NCBI GenBank assembly: GCA_017523925.1
Contig: JAFWVQ010000013.1
Span: 1-61,258, forward strand
Direction: 5' to 3'
From: Clostridia bacterium
Lineage (GTDB): Bacteria > Bacillota > Clostridia > Christensenellales > CAG-138
DNA length: 61,258 nucleotides
The notes under the pieces are model-generated. The model worked only from the letters and a program-made list of their open reading frames with translations. It did not search any database and was not told where the DNA came from. The translations under genes were made by a program, and so were the position numbers. This document shows positions 41,422 through 50,946 of this stretch, piece after piece. The first letter of the stretch is position 1; each line of letters opens with the position of its first letter.

Positions 41422-41450
41422 TGGACAAGGCGCGAAATGCATGATATAAT
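41422..41450 (+). promoter_or_regulatory. Sigma-A promoter of the Ig-domain/double-kinase unit
   Basis: TGGACA and TATAAT are 17 bases apart. Confidence 0.8.
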
Positions 41451-41469
41451 TAGATGCTTATACCTGTCG

Positions 41470-41514
41470 GCATACTCCTCGGGGAATTTCCCTTCGGCGA
41501 GCCGAGGGGTATGC
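41470..41514 (+). promoter_or_regulatory. Leader hairpin upstream of the polysaccharide-type genes
   Basis: GCATACTCCTCGG and CCGAGGGGTATGC form a stem of about 13 pairs in the 5' leader. No T run follows, so it is not a standard terminator; it may stabilise or control the mRNA. The rest of the 326-base gap holds the degenerate repeat and the promoter. Confidence 0.65.
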
Positions 41515-41559
41515 TTCGTTCCAAAACGACAATAACCATGCTGAGTTAGGAAAATCATA

Positions 41560-42396
41560 ATGAGTAAATCAAGAGAAAAGCTGCTGATCTTCTCCATAAT
41601 CGCGCTGGTGCTTGCCGCCCTCGCTTTTTTGGCATATCTGCTCAGGGCGAAGATCATCAAGGCAAATCAGGCGCCCGTGATCACCTGCGCCTCCAGGGAG
41701 CTGCACGTCAGCGTTGAGGCCACCAAGGAGGATCTTTTGACGGGCGTTACCGCGATGGATGCGGAGGACGGCGATCTGACCGACAGGGTCATCGTCGGCA
41801 GCCTCTCGGCATTCATGGACGTGGGCAAATGCGAGGTCACCTACGTTGTGTTCGATTCGGGCAACAAGGTCGCCACGGCAACGAGGACCATAGTCTATAC
41901 CGACTATCACCCCCCGCGCTTCTCGCTTTCGGACGATATGATCTTTTATAGCGGCGATTCCGTGAACCCGCTGAACAATATCACCGCCTATGACTGCATC
42001 GACGGCAACATCACCGGCAGGATCTCGCTCGCCTGGCTTGATGACGACGGCTCCAACAACACCGCCGAGTTCACCGTTATAAACAGCATGGGCGATCTGT
42101 CGGTGCTCGTTGTTGGGATCAAGCGGGTGGATAAGCCCGGCTCGAACACCCCCGTTATCAAGCTGAACAAATACCTCGAATACATCGAGCGCGGCGAGAA
42201 TATCGATCCTATCAGCTATATCAAAAGCATTTCTATCGGCCGCAGCATCTATACGGTTGAGGAATTCGGCTACGAAAACATAACCTACGACTTAGGCGAC
42301 TTTGACAGTCTCGTGCCGGGCACGTATTCCATAATGATCCACTGCATGAACGGGGAGCTGGTGGGAGACACCGAGCTCATCGTGATAGTTGAGTGA
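41560..42396 (+). CDS. Membrane-anchored protein with Ig-like (DUF5011-type) domain
   Basis: A 278-residue protein with a short basic N-terminus, one membrane helix (LLIFSIIALVLAALAFLAYLL) and outer beta-sandwich domains. The first matches the DUF5011/bacterial Ig pattern (GVTAMDAEDGDLTDRVIV, YVVFDSGNKVATATRTIVY). A second, less clear domain follows (ITAYDCIDGNITGRISLAWL). The double Wzz/tyrosine-kinase gene starts 44 bases downstream, so it probably belongs to the same surface-polymer system. Confidence 0.82.
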   Translation: MSKSREKLLIFSIIALVLAALAFLAYLLRAKIIKANQAPVITCASRELHVSVEATKEDLLTGVTAMDAEDGDLTDRVIVGSLSAFMDVGKCEVTYVVFDSGNKVATATRTIVYTDYHPPRFSLSDDMIFYSGDSVNPLNNITAYDCIDGNITGRISLAWLDDDGSNNTAEFTVINSMGDLSVLVVGIKRVDKPGSNTPVIKLNKYLEYIERGENIDPISYIKSISIGRSIYTVEEFGYENITYDLGDFDSLVPGTYSIMIHCMNGELVGDTELIVIVE

Positions 42397-42440
42397 GGCG
42401 GTCGGTCATGACGAGAAAAAACGGAAGGAGAGTTCGCTAA

Positions 42441-45400
42441 ATGCCCAGATTCGTTCCAAGCTACGGCAATAAATCGAGAAAACTCAATATAAATATTCCG
42501 AATATCATCCATCAGCTTATCAAAAACTGGTGGATACTGCTGATAGGCACGCTCATTACCGCGATGGTGGTCTACGTGGTCGAAACGGAGAAATACAAGG
42601 AGACCTACACGTCGTCCGCGACCTTCGTCGTTTCGCCAAAGGGCAAGCAGTCGAACGCATCGCTCTCCTCCCTCGACTCCACGCGCTATCTTGCGGGCGC
42701 CTTCTCCTCGGTGCTGAACAGCAGCATCATGAAGGAAAAGATCATCGAGGCGACCGGTCTAACGGAGTTCAAAGGCACCATCCGCTCGAGCCAGCTTTCG
42801 CAAACGAACATCCTCTCCGTTTCGGTAAACGCCGATTCGCCGTATATCGCGTATGCGATCCTGACCGGCATGATCGATCACCACAACGAGGTAACGGATC
42901 CGGTCGTCAAAAGCGCCGCGATAACCGTGCTGATGCGTCCGACGGTGCCGATGCAGCCCGATACGCCGATCTCGCGCAGGGAGCAGATCATCAAGTTCTC
43001 GCTCTATGCTTTCATCGCGCTTGCGGCGATCATAATCATAAAAACCATCTATTCAACGAAGGTCTATAACGAGGTCGATTTTGAGACCAAGGTCGGCAGC
43101 CTCGAAAAGCTTGCCACCATCGAGCGCGTAAAAAGCAAGCGCGTAAGGCGGCGAAATGGCGCGAAGGCAAAGCGATCCTCAACGGCTAAAACAAAGTCGG
43201 TGGTCGGAAACCTGCTCGTAAACAACCCCACCACGAGCTTCGGTTATTCGGAAACCATGCGCCTTATCCAAACCAGGCTCCAGTACCTGATGAACATGAG
43301 CGGAGAGAAGGTGCTCATGGTCGCGAGCGTCGATGCGGACGAGGGCAGGACTACTATCGCCGCGAATATGGCGCTGACCCTTGCAAGGGAAAATGCAAAC
43401 GTGCTTCTCATTGAAGCGGATATGGGCGAGCCGTCGCTGTTCAAGCTCTTCGGTTGCTCAGCGGAGTTCGGCCCCACGCTCGAGGAGTTTTTAACGAGCG
43501 ACGAGCCTCTGGAGCTTCCCAAGCTCGACGGCGTGCCCTCCCTCAGCCTTATGATATGCAGGCAGCGCGTTTCAAACGGCATGAAGCTGCTCAGCTCCAA
43601 AAGGATGCAGGAATTCATGGAGGAGGCGCGCAGAAAGTATGATTTCATAGTTATCGACACTCCGCCGGTCGCGGCATCAAACATCGCGGACTACTGCTCC
43701 GAGATAAGCGACGCCGGCATCATGGTCGTGCGCCAGGGCTTCGCCACATCCAAGCGCATCCTCACCGCGCTTGAGACCCTCAGCTCAAACACGGATATGC
43801 TCGGCTATATCCTCAACGACGTCATACGCCTCCCCATTATCGGCGGCGCTTCGGACGTCAGCGTGGGCGGCGTTGGCAGCTACGGCAAGCGCAAGGCCGG
43901 CTATGGCAGCCGCAGCTACGGCAATTACGGCAGCTACGGGCGCTATGGCAGCTACGGACGCTACGGCAATTACGGGCGCTACGGCAACTACGGCAATTAC
44001 GGCAATTACGGTAATTACGGCAATTACGGCAATTACGGTAACTACGGCAATTACGGTAACTACGGCAACTACGGCAACTACGGTAACTACGGCAACTACG
44101 GTAACTACGGCAATTACGGCAGCTACGGCGCTTACGGCAGCTACGGCGCTTACGGCAGCTATGGCGGCAACGGCTTCAGCGAGCCTGCGCTTAACGAGGC
44201 GGAGGCAGGAGCTGCGGGTAACGATGCGGCGGCTCCCGCAATGCCGGCGCAGAGGGTCGTTGAGCCTCCCATGGAGCAGGTGATCGTTGAGGATTTCCAG
44301 CCCGATGAAGGGGATGACCCCGATTACAAGGAGATCGACGTTATCACGATCGCCGTGAATGCGCTCAAGACCTTCCTCAAGATAATCTGGGTACCCATAC
44401 TTGCGGCCGCCATACTTTCCGTAATCTTCATCTATCATGAGAAGCAGCGGTTCAAGCCCTCGTACTCCACGTCGGCCACCTTCAATATCGAGGTCGTCGG
44501 CTCGTCCGGCATGGTCGCATCCGCGTATTCGAGGAGCGCCGCCGAGAGGCTGTCCAGGGTGTTCCCATACATTCTGCAGAGCGGCGCGCTCAGCTACCTG
44601 ATCCGCGAGGACCTCGGGGTCGATAAGCTGCCCGCCACGATCTCGGCGAGTTCCTCGGGCAACACAGCGCTGTTCACTCTCACCGCCAAGTCGAGCGATC
44701 CGAACGACGCGCTGAACGTACTTGAGTCCGCGATAGAGAACTATCCCAAGGTCGCCAAGTTTGTGGTCGGCAACACCAGGATGACCCTGCTCGGAGAACC
44801 CTCCCTGCCTACGAGATCCACGACCACGCTGAAATACGACACAAGCATCAAGAACGCCTGCCTGTACGCGTTGGCCATCGGCCTTGCGATCGCGATAATC
44901 ATCAACCTGCTCAGGCGCACGATCGGCGGCATCGACGAGATCCGCAAGATGCTGAACCTGCGCTGCATCGGCACCCTTCCCTTCGACAGGGGTGCATTTG
45001 ACGGCGAGAACAACTTCCTTGTGACCATCGATAACGCGAAGACATCCAAGGACTTCGTCGATTCGGTCACCCTGATCAGGAAGAGGATCGAAAAATCCGC
45101 CTCCGAAAACGGCGAAAAGGTCATCGTGTTCGCGGGTTCGGTTCCCGGCGAGGGCAAATCCACCGTTGCGCTCAACACCGCATTCGCGCTTGCCAATACC
45201 GGCAAAACCGTCATTTTTCTCGACGCGGATATCCGTAAGCCCTCCACCATCAGGGCGCTCAACGGAACTAACGAAAAGTACCTGGTGGACTATCTCAAGG
45301 GCAATGCCGAGATAGATGAGATTGTCGGTCACGTGGATGAAAACTTCATGGCGATCTGCGGCTCGCCGCGAAACTACAACACGCCCGAGATGCTCAGGAC

Positions 45401-45941
45401 CAAGCGCTTTGCCGAGCTGATGGCGAGGCTGCGCGAAATGGCGGATTACGTCATCGTCGATACTCCGCCGAGCTCCATCCTTGCGGACGTTCAGGCGATC
45501 GCGAATTATTCCGACGCGATCGTTTACATAATCTGCCAGGACTACACCACCAAGAACGCGCTCAATGCCGGTATCAATAACCTTGCGAGCACCGGCAAGC
45601 GCTTCATCGGCTACGTTCTGAACAACGCCGGCACCTCCGCGACCGGTCAGAGCTACGCGAAGAACTCGAAGCATTCCGCCTACGGCTCCTACGGCAGCTA
45701 CGGCAGGTACGGCACCTACGGCGGCCGCAGCAAGTACGGCAAGTACGGCAGGCGCGGCAAGAACAGCAAGCAGGGCAGCTACGGAACCTACGGCACCTAC
45801 GGCGGCTACGGCAAATACGGCAAGTACGGAGGCAGCTACGGCAAGTACGGCTCCTATGGCGCATACGGCGCGTACGGCGCATACGGCAAGGACCAGGAGA
45901 CGGAGACCGCCGCGGATACCGGCGGCAATACCGATCAATAA
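42441..45941 (+). CDS. Tandem double Wzz/BY-kinase with two tyrosine-rich YG tails
   Basis: A 1166-residue protein made of two successive copies of a Wzz-BY-kinase unit. Copy 1: membrane helices near 25-50 and 183-205, kinase with Walker A-like SVDADEGRTTIAAN (Arg for the conserved Lys, about residues 292-305) and Walker B-like FIVIDTPP, then a tail at about 478-576 with some 30 Tyr, including 15 unbroken NYG units. Copy 2: helices near 645-670 and 806-827, canonical Walker A SVPGEGKSTVALN (about 896-908), IFLDADIRKPS, YVIVDTPP, then a second Tyr tail (YGSYGRYGTYGG, YGKYGKYGG, YGAYGAYG). BY-kinases autophosphorylate Tyr clusters to control polysaccharide length and export. The fusion and tail length are unusual. 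No flippase or polymerase gene is in view. Confidence 0.9.
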   Translation: MPRFVPSYGNKSRKLNINIPNIIHQLIKNWWILLIGTLITAMVVYVVETEKYKETYTSSATFVVSPKGKQSNASLSSLDSTRYLAGAFSSVLNSSIMKEKIIEATGLTEFKGTIRSSQLSQTNILSVSVNADSPYIAYAILTGMIDHHNEVTDPVVKSAAITVLMRPTVPMQPDTPISRREQIIKFSLYAFIALAAIIIIKTIYSTKVYNEVDFETKVGSLEKLATIERVKSKRVRRRNGAKAKRSSTAKTKSVVGNLLVNNPTTSFGYSETMRLIQTRLQYLMNMSGEKVLMVASVDADEGRTTIAANMALTLARENANVLLIEADMGEPSLFKLFGCSAEFGPTLEEFLTSDEPLELPKLDGVPSLSLMICRQRVSNGMKLLSSKRMQEFMEEARRKYDFIVIDTPPVAASNIADYCSEISDAGIMVVRQGFATSKRILTALETLSSNTDMLGYILNDVIRLPIIGGASDVSVGGVGSYGKRKAGYGSRSYGNYGSYGRYGSYGRYGNYGRYGNYGNYGNYGNYGNYGNYGNYGNYGNYGNYGNYGNYGNYGNYGNYGSYGAYGSYGAYGSYGGNGFSEPALNEAEAGAAGNDAAAPAMPAQRVVEPPMEQVIVEDFQPDEGDDPDYKEIDVITIAVNALKTFLKIIWVPILAAAILSVIFIYHEKQRFKPSYSTSATFNIEVVGSSGMVASAYSRSAAERLSRVFPYILQSGALSYLIREDLGVDKLPATISASSSGNTALFTLTAKSSDPNDALNVLESAIENYPKVAKFVVGNTRMTLLGEPSLPTRSTTTLKYDTSIKNACLYALAIGLAIAIIINLLRRTIGGIDEIRKMLNLRCIGTLPFDRGAFDGENNFLVTIDNAKTSKDFVDSVTLIRKRIEKSASENGEKVIVFAGSVPGEGKSTVALNTAFALANTGKTVIFLDADIRKPSTIRALNGTNEKYLVDYLKGNAEIDEIVGHVDENFMAICGSPRNYNTPEMLRTKRFAELMARLREMADYVIVDTPPSSILADVQAIANYSDAIVYIICQDYTTKNALNAGINNLASTGKRFIGYVLNNAGTSATGQSYAKNSKHSAYGSYGSYGRYGTYGGRSKYGKYGRRGKNSKQGSYGTYGTYGGYGKYGKYGGSYGKYGSYGAYGAYGAYGKDQETETAADTGGNTDQ
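43986..44120 (+). repeat. Nine-base coding repeat, 15 copies (AAYTACGGY)
   Basis: Fifteen uninterrupted copies of a nine-base unit encode NYG. The third bases vary (AAC/AAT, GGC/GGT), so the tract is not freshly expanded, yet in-frame copy changes would alter tyrosine number without breaking the gene. Confidence 0.92.
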
Positions 45942-46053
45942 ACAGATAAGTTTGGGGCATATCCCGTATTGCTTAGGAGAACGGCTCCTGCGGCGGGATA
46001 TGCCCTGCAAGTATCTTGAGCGAATATGAATAGACTGAACAGGAGGAAAGAAT

Positions 46054-47802
46054 ATGAGTGCATACCGTGATGAATATTTGAAATGGATGAACGAGCCTTC
46101 ACTGAGCGAGGCTGAAAAAAGCGAGCTGCTTGCGATCGAAAACGATGAAAAGCAGATCGAGGATCGCTTCTATACCGAGCTCGATTTCGGCACGGCGGGG
46201 CTTCGCGGCGTTATAGGAATGGGCACGAACCGCATGAACGACTACGTGGTTCGAAGGGCTTCGGCAGGGCTTGCCGCCTGCATCAACAAGATAGCGGGCG
46301 CGGCGGAAAAGGGCGTTGCGATTGCATACGATTCGCGCCGAAAATCCGATCGCTTTGCCGAGATCACCGCTCGAACGCTCGCCGCATACGGCATCAAGGT
46401 CTTTCTTTACTCCACTCTGCACAGCGTTCCCCAGCTCTCCTTCACCGTGCGCCACCTCGGCTGCGCGGCGGGCGTGGTCATCACGGCGAGCCATAATCCG
46501 CCCGAGTACAACGGCTATAAGGTCTATTGGAGCCACGGCGGGCAGATCGCTCCCGCGCGCGCCAAGGAGATCCTCGAAAGCATAAGGAGCTTCGGCTATT
46601 TCGATACCGAGATAATGGAGCTTGAAGAAGCGAAGAATAAGGGACTTATAGAGCTCATCGGCAAGGAGATAGACGAGGTCTACTACGAAAAAACGATGAG
46701 CGTTATGATAAATCCGGACCTCGTTCGCGAGATGGCGGCGAAGATGGAGGAAAGCATCGTTTATTCGCCCCTCCACGGCAGCGGCCTTGTGCCGGTGACG
46801 GAGATACTCGAGCGCATCGGGATAAAGAATCTGCACGTTGTAAAGGAGCAGGAGCAGCCGGACGGCGATTTCCCGACCGTTAAAGCGCCCAATCCCGAGG
46901 ACCCGAACGCATTCAAGCTTGCGATGGAGCTCGGCAATAGGGTGAACGCGAATCTGCTTTTCGCCACCGACCCGGATTCCGACCGTCTCGGCGTTGCTGT
47001 GCGCGAAAAGAGCGGGGAATACCGCGTGCTGACGGGCAATCAGATCGGCTGCCTGCTTATCTACTATATTCTTTCTGAATTGACGGAGCAGGATAAGCTG
47101 CCATTCGATGGGTTCGTTGTTAAATCCGTGGTTTCCACCTCCCTTGCGGACGCGATCTGCTTTGATTTCGGAGTGGATATGAGGCACGTTCTGACGGGCT
47201 TCCGCTTCATCGCCGAGCAGATCGACTTTGCGGAGAACTATTCAGGAGGCAAATTCCTCTTTGGCTTCGAGGAGAGCTACGGCTTTCTCGCGGGCGGCTT
47301 TGCGCATGATAAGGACGCGGTGCTTGCGGCGATGCTCGTTTGCGAAGCGGCGATAGTTTACGCCTCGCGCGGCAAAAGCCTTATCGAGGTGCTGAATGAA
47401 ATTTACGAAAAATACGGCCATTACATTGAAAAAACCAAGTCCTACACGCTCAAGGGCAAGGAGGGCCTCGAGCGCATTGCTTCAGCGATGAGCTCCCTCA
47501 AAAATGATCCGCCCGAGGTGATAGGCGACGAGATAAACGTGCTTATCCGCGAGGATTACTCCACCGGTGTTCGCGTGAACTGCGGCTGCGGGCTGAACAC
47601 GAAGATCGACCTGCCCAAAACCAATATGCTGCGCTACCTTCTGCCGAATAACGGCTGGCTGATCGTGCGCCCGAGCGGCACCGAGCCCAAGCTCAAGGTC
47701 TATATGAGCGCCTTTGCACATGGCGAAAAGATGGCCGAGGAGCGCATGGCGAAGCTCGAGGAGGGCGTGGATAGGCTGATGGAAAAGCTGCTTGGAATGT
47801 AA
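46054..47802 (+). CDS. Phosphohexomutase (phosphoglucomutase-like)
   Basis: A 582-residue alpha-D-phosphohexomutase behind AGGAGG. The motifs are complete: FGTAGLRG, the phosphoserine loop ITASHNPPEYNGYK, the metal loop ATDPDSDRLGV, the sugar-binding GFEESYG and the phosphate-binding RPSGTEPKLK. Length and motifs fit the PgcA-type phosphoglucomutase/phosphomannomutase. It converts glucose 6-phosphate and glucose 1-phosphate (or the mannose forms), feeding UDP-glucose for polymers. It follows the double BY-kinase gene, consistent with supplying precursors for the surface polymer; it also links to glgP at 54599. Confidence 0.93.
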   Translation: MSAYRDEYLKWMNEPSLSEAEKSELLAIENDEKQIEDRFYTELDFGTAGLRGVIGMGTNRMNDYVVRRASAGLAACINKIAGAAEKGVAIAYDSRRKSDRFAEITARTLAAYGIKVFLYSTLHSVPQLSFTVRHLGCAAGVVITASHNPPEYNGYKVYWSHGGQIAPARAKEILESIRSFGYFDTEIMELEEAKNKGLIELIGKEIDEVYYEKTMSVMINPDLVREMAAKMEESIVYSPLHGSGLVPVTEILERIGIKNLHVVKEQEQPDGDFPTVKAPNPEDPNAFKLAMELGNRVNANLLFATDPDSDRLGVAVREKSGEYRVLTGNQIGCLLIYYILSELTEQDKLPFDGFVVKSVVSTSLADAICFDFGVDMRHVLTGFRFIAEQIDFAENYSGGKFLFGFEESYGFLAGGFAHDKDAVLAAMLVCEAAIVYASRGKSLIEVLNEIYEKYGHYIEKTKSYTLKGKEGLERIASAMSSLKNDPPEVIGDEINVLIREDYSTGVRVNCGCGLNTKIDLPKTNMLRYLLPNNGWLIVRPSGTEPKLKVYMSAFAHGEKMAEERMAKLEEGVDRLMEKLLGM

Positions 47803-47838
47803 AAAAGCACCACTGAAACACGAAGGCGGGCGAACGGA

Positions 47839-47863
47839 GCAAAAACCGTTCGCCGGTTTTTGC
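47839..47863 (+). terminator. Terminator-like hairpin after the phosphohexomutase gene
   Basis: GCAAAAACCG and CGGTTTTTGC form a stem with loop TTCGC; the T-rich arm itself may serve as the tail. Confidence 0.6.
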
Positions 47864-48479
47864 AAACTTCGGGCGGACTGCTTAGAATGCAGTGCGGGAC
47901 AGGAACGGCAAAGCGGTATCCGTGCATACGGCAGGAATAATATAATTTTCAGTTTTTGTTGTTTGCGGAACAGAAATCGAGAGCCGTATAAAAAGCGGAA
48001 TGAAAAAAACTGATCATCAAAATGATTAGAGAACGTCAGCGATTCTTTCGTATTTGACAAAACCTATGCAGTGATGCCTGCTCAAACAATAAAAATGTAC
48101 TATTTAATAGCTATAATCCAGCAAATCTAACCGAAAAACAATACGTAGGCTTTGGTGTGGTCGCAATTGACAGCTTTCAGCAGACCGTGATATAATAAAA
48201 TGACAGAGAGCTGTAGCAATCAAGCAGGGTTCTCAGCAAGTGGCTAGTATGCTTTTAGCAGCAGGTAACTCCCGAGAGCGGCAAAAACGATTAATGCTTG
48301 ATGCAGTATTGGGGGGCTGATGAGCGTGCTGACGTGGAGGGGGTGATTTTGATTTGAAAACGATAGCTAACAACTACAGATAAAAACTGGGACAGGATCG
48401 ATTGGTATCCAAAACTCCAAATAGCTTTGGCACTTCTATGGCCAAGGGAGAAATAATTATTGAAAGGATTAAAAGATTA
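47864..48479 (+). promoter_or_regulatory. AT-rich intergenic region with promoter for the amidase gene
   Basis: About 615 bases clearly richer in A and T than the surroundings. I see no gene longer than a few codons. TTGACA (48167-48172) and TATAAT (48191-48196) are 18 bases apart and form the only strong promoter. The implied leader of about 275 bases includes GGAGGGGGTG near 48340 followed by a TTG-initiated nine-codon frame (MKTIANNYR) in the same frame as the amidase, possibly a leader peptide or a remnant of a longer N-terminus. Confidence 0.6.
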
Positions 48480-49622
48480 ATGAACTTTAGAAAGCTTATA
48501 TCTTCAACAATTTGTGTGGCGATGTGCGTTATCTCTTTGTTGCCAGCTCGAAATTCCCTTGCTTCGGCAAATGGTGGAGGGGTTTCAACACGGAATATAT
48601 CAGAGCCATTCTCCATTCCCATTATTGACGAGCTCGGAACGATTTCTACGAAAACGAAATTAGTTTTGGAAAAGAAGGAATATCGTTTGTATTGCACGTT
48701 CGACAACCCAGTAGTAGCGATAAAAAGGCTTTATGACTCAGCTCCGTCTATTCTTGGGGAACTCGAAAAACGCTTTGGATTTAAGCAACTGACTGTGGAC
48801 AATTGGGCGCAGTATCGTGATGCGATGTATGAATTTGTCGATAGTGCAAATTGTCCTGAATGGCTGCATGAGGGGAATACAGAATATCAAAAGATGAATG
48901 CTTTTTTTGACATTATTGAAAACGATTCAGTGAATCATGGAATACTTGAACTTGCAAACAGATTCGGGAAGAATAATGGCGCTGACGTAAAAAGAATACT
49001 GTTTGAAGAACTTTTGGTTGAATTGCCATACCATGAAGTTGCTGAGGAGTTGGACATGACTCTGTGCAAGGGATCGAATATAGCAGGATATGCTGGGTTC
49101 AATGAGACTCAAGGGATAGAATATGCCAATAGGCATGCAACAAACCGCAACAAGGCACAATACCATTCTTTTAACAATGCAGACTGTGCGAATTTTACCT
49201 CTCAAATTCTGGAGAACGGCGGAATTCAACAAGTTGTATATACTGATGTACATAAAGGCTGGTGGCATATAAGGAAGATTGGTTTGCTCGGGATAGTTAC
49301 TCATTCGCATTCAAGATCTTGGGCGGTTGCGGATGTTTTCGCAAGGTATATGGGCGTATCGTATACAACGACCTCGAACCTATATTTTAGTTTTAGTATT
49401 CTTCCGGGTGATTTCGTCGCTGGAGATTGGACATCAGACGGAAACTGGGATCACATGGGGTTTATAACTGGTAAGAGAATAATTAACAACAAAACAAGTT
49501 ATGACTATAAAGTTGCTCAGCATACCACTGATTACAACAAATGGTGGACTGAGAATGGCAATAATTGGGAGGATGTAGGACGAAATGGCGGCACATATGC
49601 GCGAATTCGCCGCGCGGGTTGA
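48480..49622 (+). CDS. Secreted amidase-domain protein (Amidase_6-like), lower GC
   Basis: I start this 380-residue protein at 48480 to give a signal peptide (MNFRKLISSTICVAMCVISL to about ASA). The C-terminal 160 residues follow the Amidase_6 pattern: YANRHATNRNKAQYHSFNNA, then DCANFTSQILENGG with catalytic Cys236, and WDHMGFITGK with the likely catalytic His. These are NlpC/P60-like enzymes thought to act on cell-wall peptides. The N-terminal 200 residues are not recognised. Base composition is visibly more AT-rich than adjoining genes, so recent acquisition is likely. Alternative starts upstream exist (48438, 48402). Confidence 0.82.
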   Translation: MNFRKLISSTICVAMCVISLLPARNSLASANGGGVSTRNISEPFSIPIIDELGTISTKTKLVLEKKEYRLYCTFDNPVVAIKRLYDSAPSILGELEKRFGFKQLTVDNWAQYRDAMYEFVDSANCPEWLHEGNTEYQKMNAFFDIIENDSVNHGILELANRFGKNNGADVKRILFEELLVELPYHEVAEELDMTLCKGSNIAGYAGFNETQGIEYANRHATNRNKAQYHSFNNADCANFTSQILENGGIQQVVYTDVHKGWWHIRKIGLLGIVTHSHSRSWAVADVFARYMGVSYTTTSNLYFSFSILPGDFVAGDWTSDGNWDHMGFITGKRIINNKTSYDYKVAQHTTDYNKWWTENGNNWEDVGRNGGTYARIRRAG

Positions 49623-49682
49623 TAGCTTTTTGATTTTGCTCACCAAGCATTTGATCGGATCATCAAAAAAGAGGTGTTAATA

Positions 49683-50111
49683 ATGAATAAACGATTTATT
49701 GCCATAATATGCGGAGCGGAGCTTGCTGCCGCTGCGCTTGTGTTCCTTGCCGCACATATTTTAAGCGTATACAGCTTCGGCAGCACTGTGTCCTTGAAGG
49801 TCTTTATCGGTCTTGCAGTGGCTTTGGCTGTCGCCGGAGCACTGCTTGCGCTCGTGCTGTTCGTTGTTGACCGTAAAAAACCTTTTTTAAACAGAAAGGT
49901 GCTCGCCGCGTTTCCGGCTGCGTTCATTGTTTCGGAGGTTATTTCGTATCTGTTTTTAGCTTTAATTGGCGTGATTGCGTGGAAGCGTGAGGGAAATATT
50001 GCGGAAACGGGCTTTGCTTCGCTTATCTTGTTCGTGATCGTTTCGATAGTGCTCTCGCTGCTCATGACCTTCGCATGCGCTATGCTAATTGAGCGAAAGG
50101 AAGCTAATTAA
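49683..50111 (+). CDS. Four-helix membrane protein of unknown function
   Basis: A 142-residue protein behind GAGGTG. Four hydrophobic helices are evident (FIAIICGAELAAAALVFLAA; VFIGLAVALAVAGALLALVL; AFIVSEVISYLFLALIGVIA; LILFVIVSIVLSLLMTFACA). No catalytic motif. It lies between the amidase gene and a lipoprotein gene. Family not recognised. Confidence 0.72.
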   Translation: MNKRFIAIICGAELAAAALVFLAAHILSVYSFGSTVSLKVFIGLAVALAVAGALLALVLFVVDRKKPFLNRKVLAAFPAAFIVSEVISYLFLALIGVIAWKREGNIAETGFASLILFVIVSIVLSLLMTFACAMLIERKEAN

Positions 50112-50200
50112 TGGGCGTTGCTGTGCCAGTGGGCGTTCATCCTGCATCCGATATCTATAAAAATAGTATTCAAAGAAGTAGTGGGGATTCGAGGGAAATG

Positions 50201-50764
50201 ATGCGAAAAATAAGAATAACAGCGGCGGCGATACTCGCGGTGACAATTTGCGCATTCGCGATGGCTGTGTCCTCATGCAGAATGGCGCGCGAATTGCCCG
50301 AGGCGATCACCGTTGTCTTTCACGGCCACGGCGCTCTCGCAGTACAGCGTATCGGGTTAAGCGCACCGAAGGATAAATACGAGATCGAAACGCTGTATGA
50401 TGATCGCGGCGGGTTGCAGAATGACGGTGAAGTGGTGTATAAGCTCAGCTTTTCCGAGGATGCGGCGGAGTATTTTTCGGATTGGGACGAGCTGCCGGTT
50501 TCGGCGGAGGCTGCAAAATGCTTGTATCGCGTAGTGCGTGATGTGGTCCTGCCCGTGACGGACGAGATCAAAGCATACGTTAAGGGGCACGAGGAGCTGT
50601 ATGCAGACTTGAGCTCTTGGGACGGCATCATGCTTCCCGAGATAGAGCGCGGCTGCTGGAAGCTGATAAAAAGGGGCGAGTTATCCGGCCGAATATCCAA
50701 TTTTACTTTTTGCGTCTATGATGCCGAGAGCAACACGGCTTATATAATAGAGTTCGATCTGTGA
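50201..50764 (+). CDS. Lipoprotein (paralogue of the 50947 gene)
   Basis: I start this 187-residue protein at the ATG at 50201 behind GAGGG (50198 is also possible). A signal peptide ends in a lipobox (AMAVSSCRM). The outer domain shows YEIETLYDDRGG, VVYKLSFSEDAAEYFSDWDE and a C-terminal FCVYDAESNTAYIIEFD, each of which has a counterpart in the lipoprotein at 50947. Relative to that copy it has an extra stretch of about 40 residues before GCWKLIKRG. Function unknown. Confidence 0.75.
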   Translation: MRKIRITAAAILAVTICAFAMAVSSCRMARELPEAITVVFHGHGALAVQRIGLSAPKDKYEIETLYDDRGGLQNDGEVVYKLSFSEDAAEYFSDWDELPVSAEAAKCLYRVVRDVVLPVTDEIKAYVKGHEELYADLSSWDGIMLPEIERGCWKLIKRGELSGRISNFTFCVYDAESNTAYIIEFDL

Positions 50765-50791
50765 TGCGGAGGCGCCGCTTATGCGAATGTA

Positions 50792-50908
50792 TGGGCGAAC
50801 GGGAAAACCGTTCGCTCTTCTTTATGCTGAAAACGGCGGCTCCCGCAAGCTTTTGCACCTTGAAAGCGCTTCAATATACTTGAACACGCCGTTGAGATAA
50901 GGTATAAT
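50792..50908 (+). repeat. Duplicated intergenic block, copy A (terminator plus promoter)
   Basis: About 94 bases (50792-50885) match 51444-51536 with a single T indel. The block starts with a terminator (GCGAACGG / CCGTTCGC, then TCTTCTTTT, 50794-50824) and ends with the -35 box TTGAAC (50880-50885); TATAAT follows 17 bases later at 50903-50908. So each copy ends one unit and starts the next. Confidence 0.9.
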
Positions 50909-50946
50909 AGAAATGTTAATATACTTTTTTATGGCAGGAGCATTAT

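Noticed and set aside
43785..46010. Long minus-strand frame of 741 codons opposite the double BY-kinase
   Set aside because: It is an antisense shadow caused by the repetitive, GC-rich kinase gene; its translation is low-complexity (VAVVTVVAVV) with no domain.
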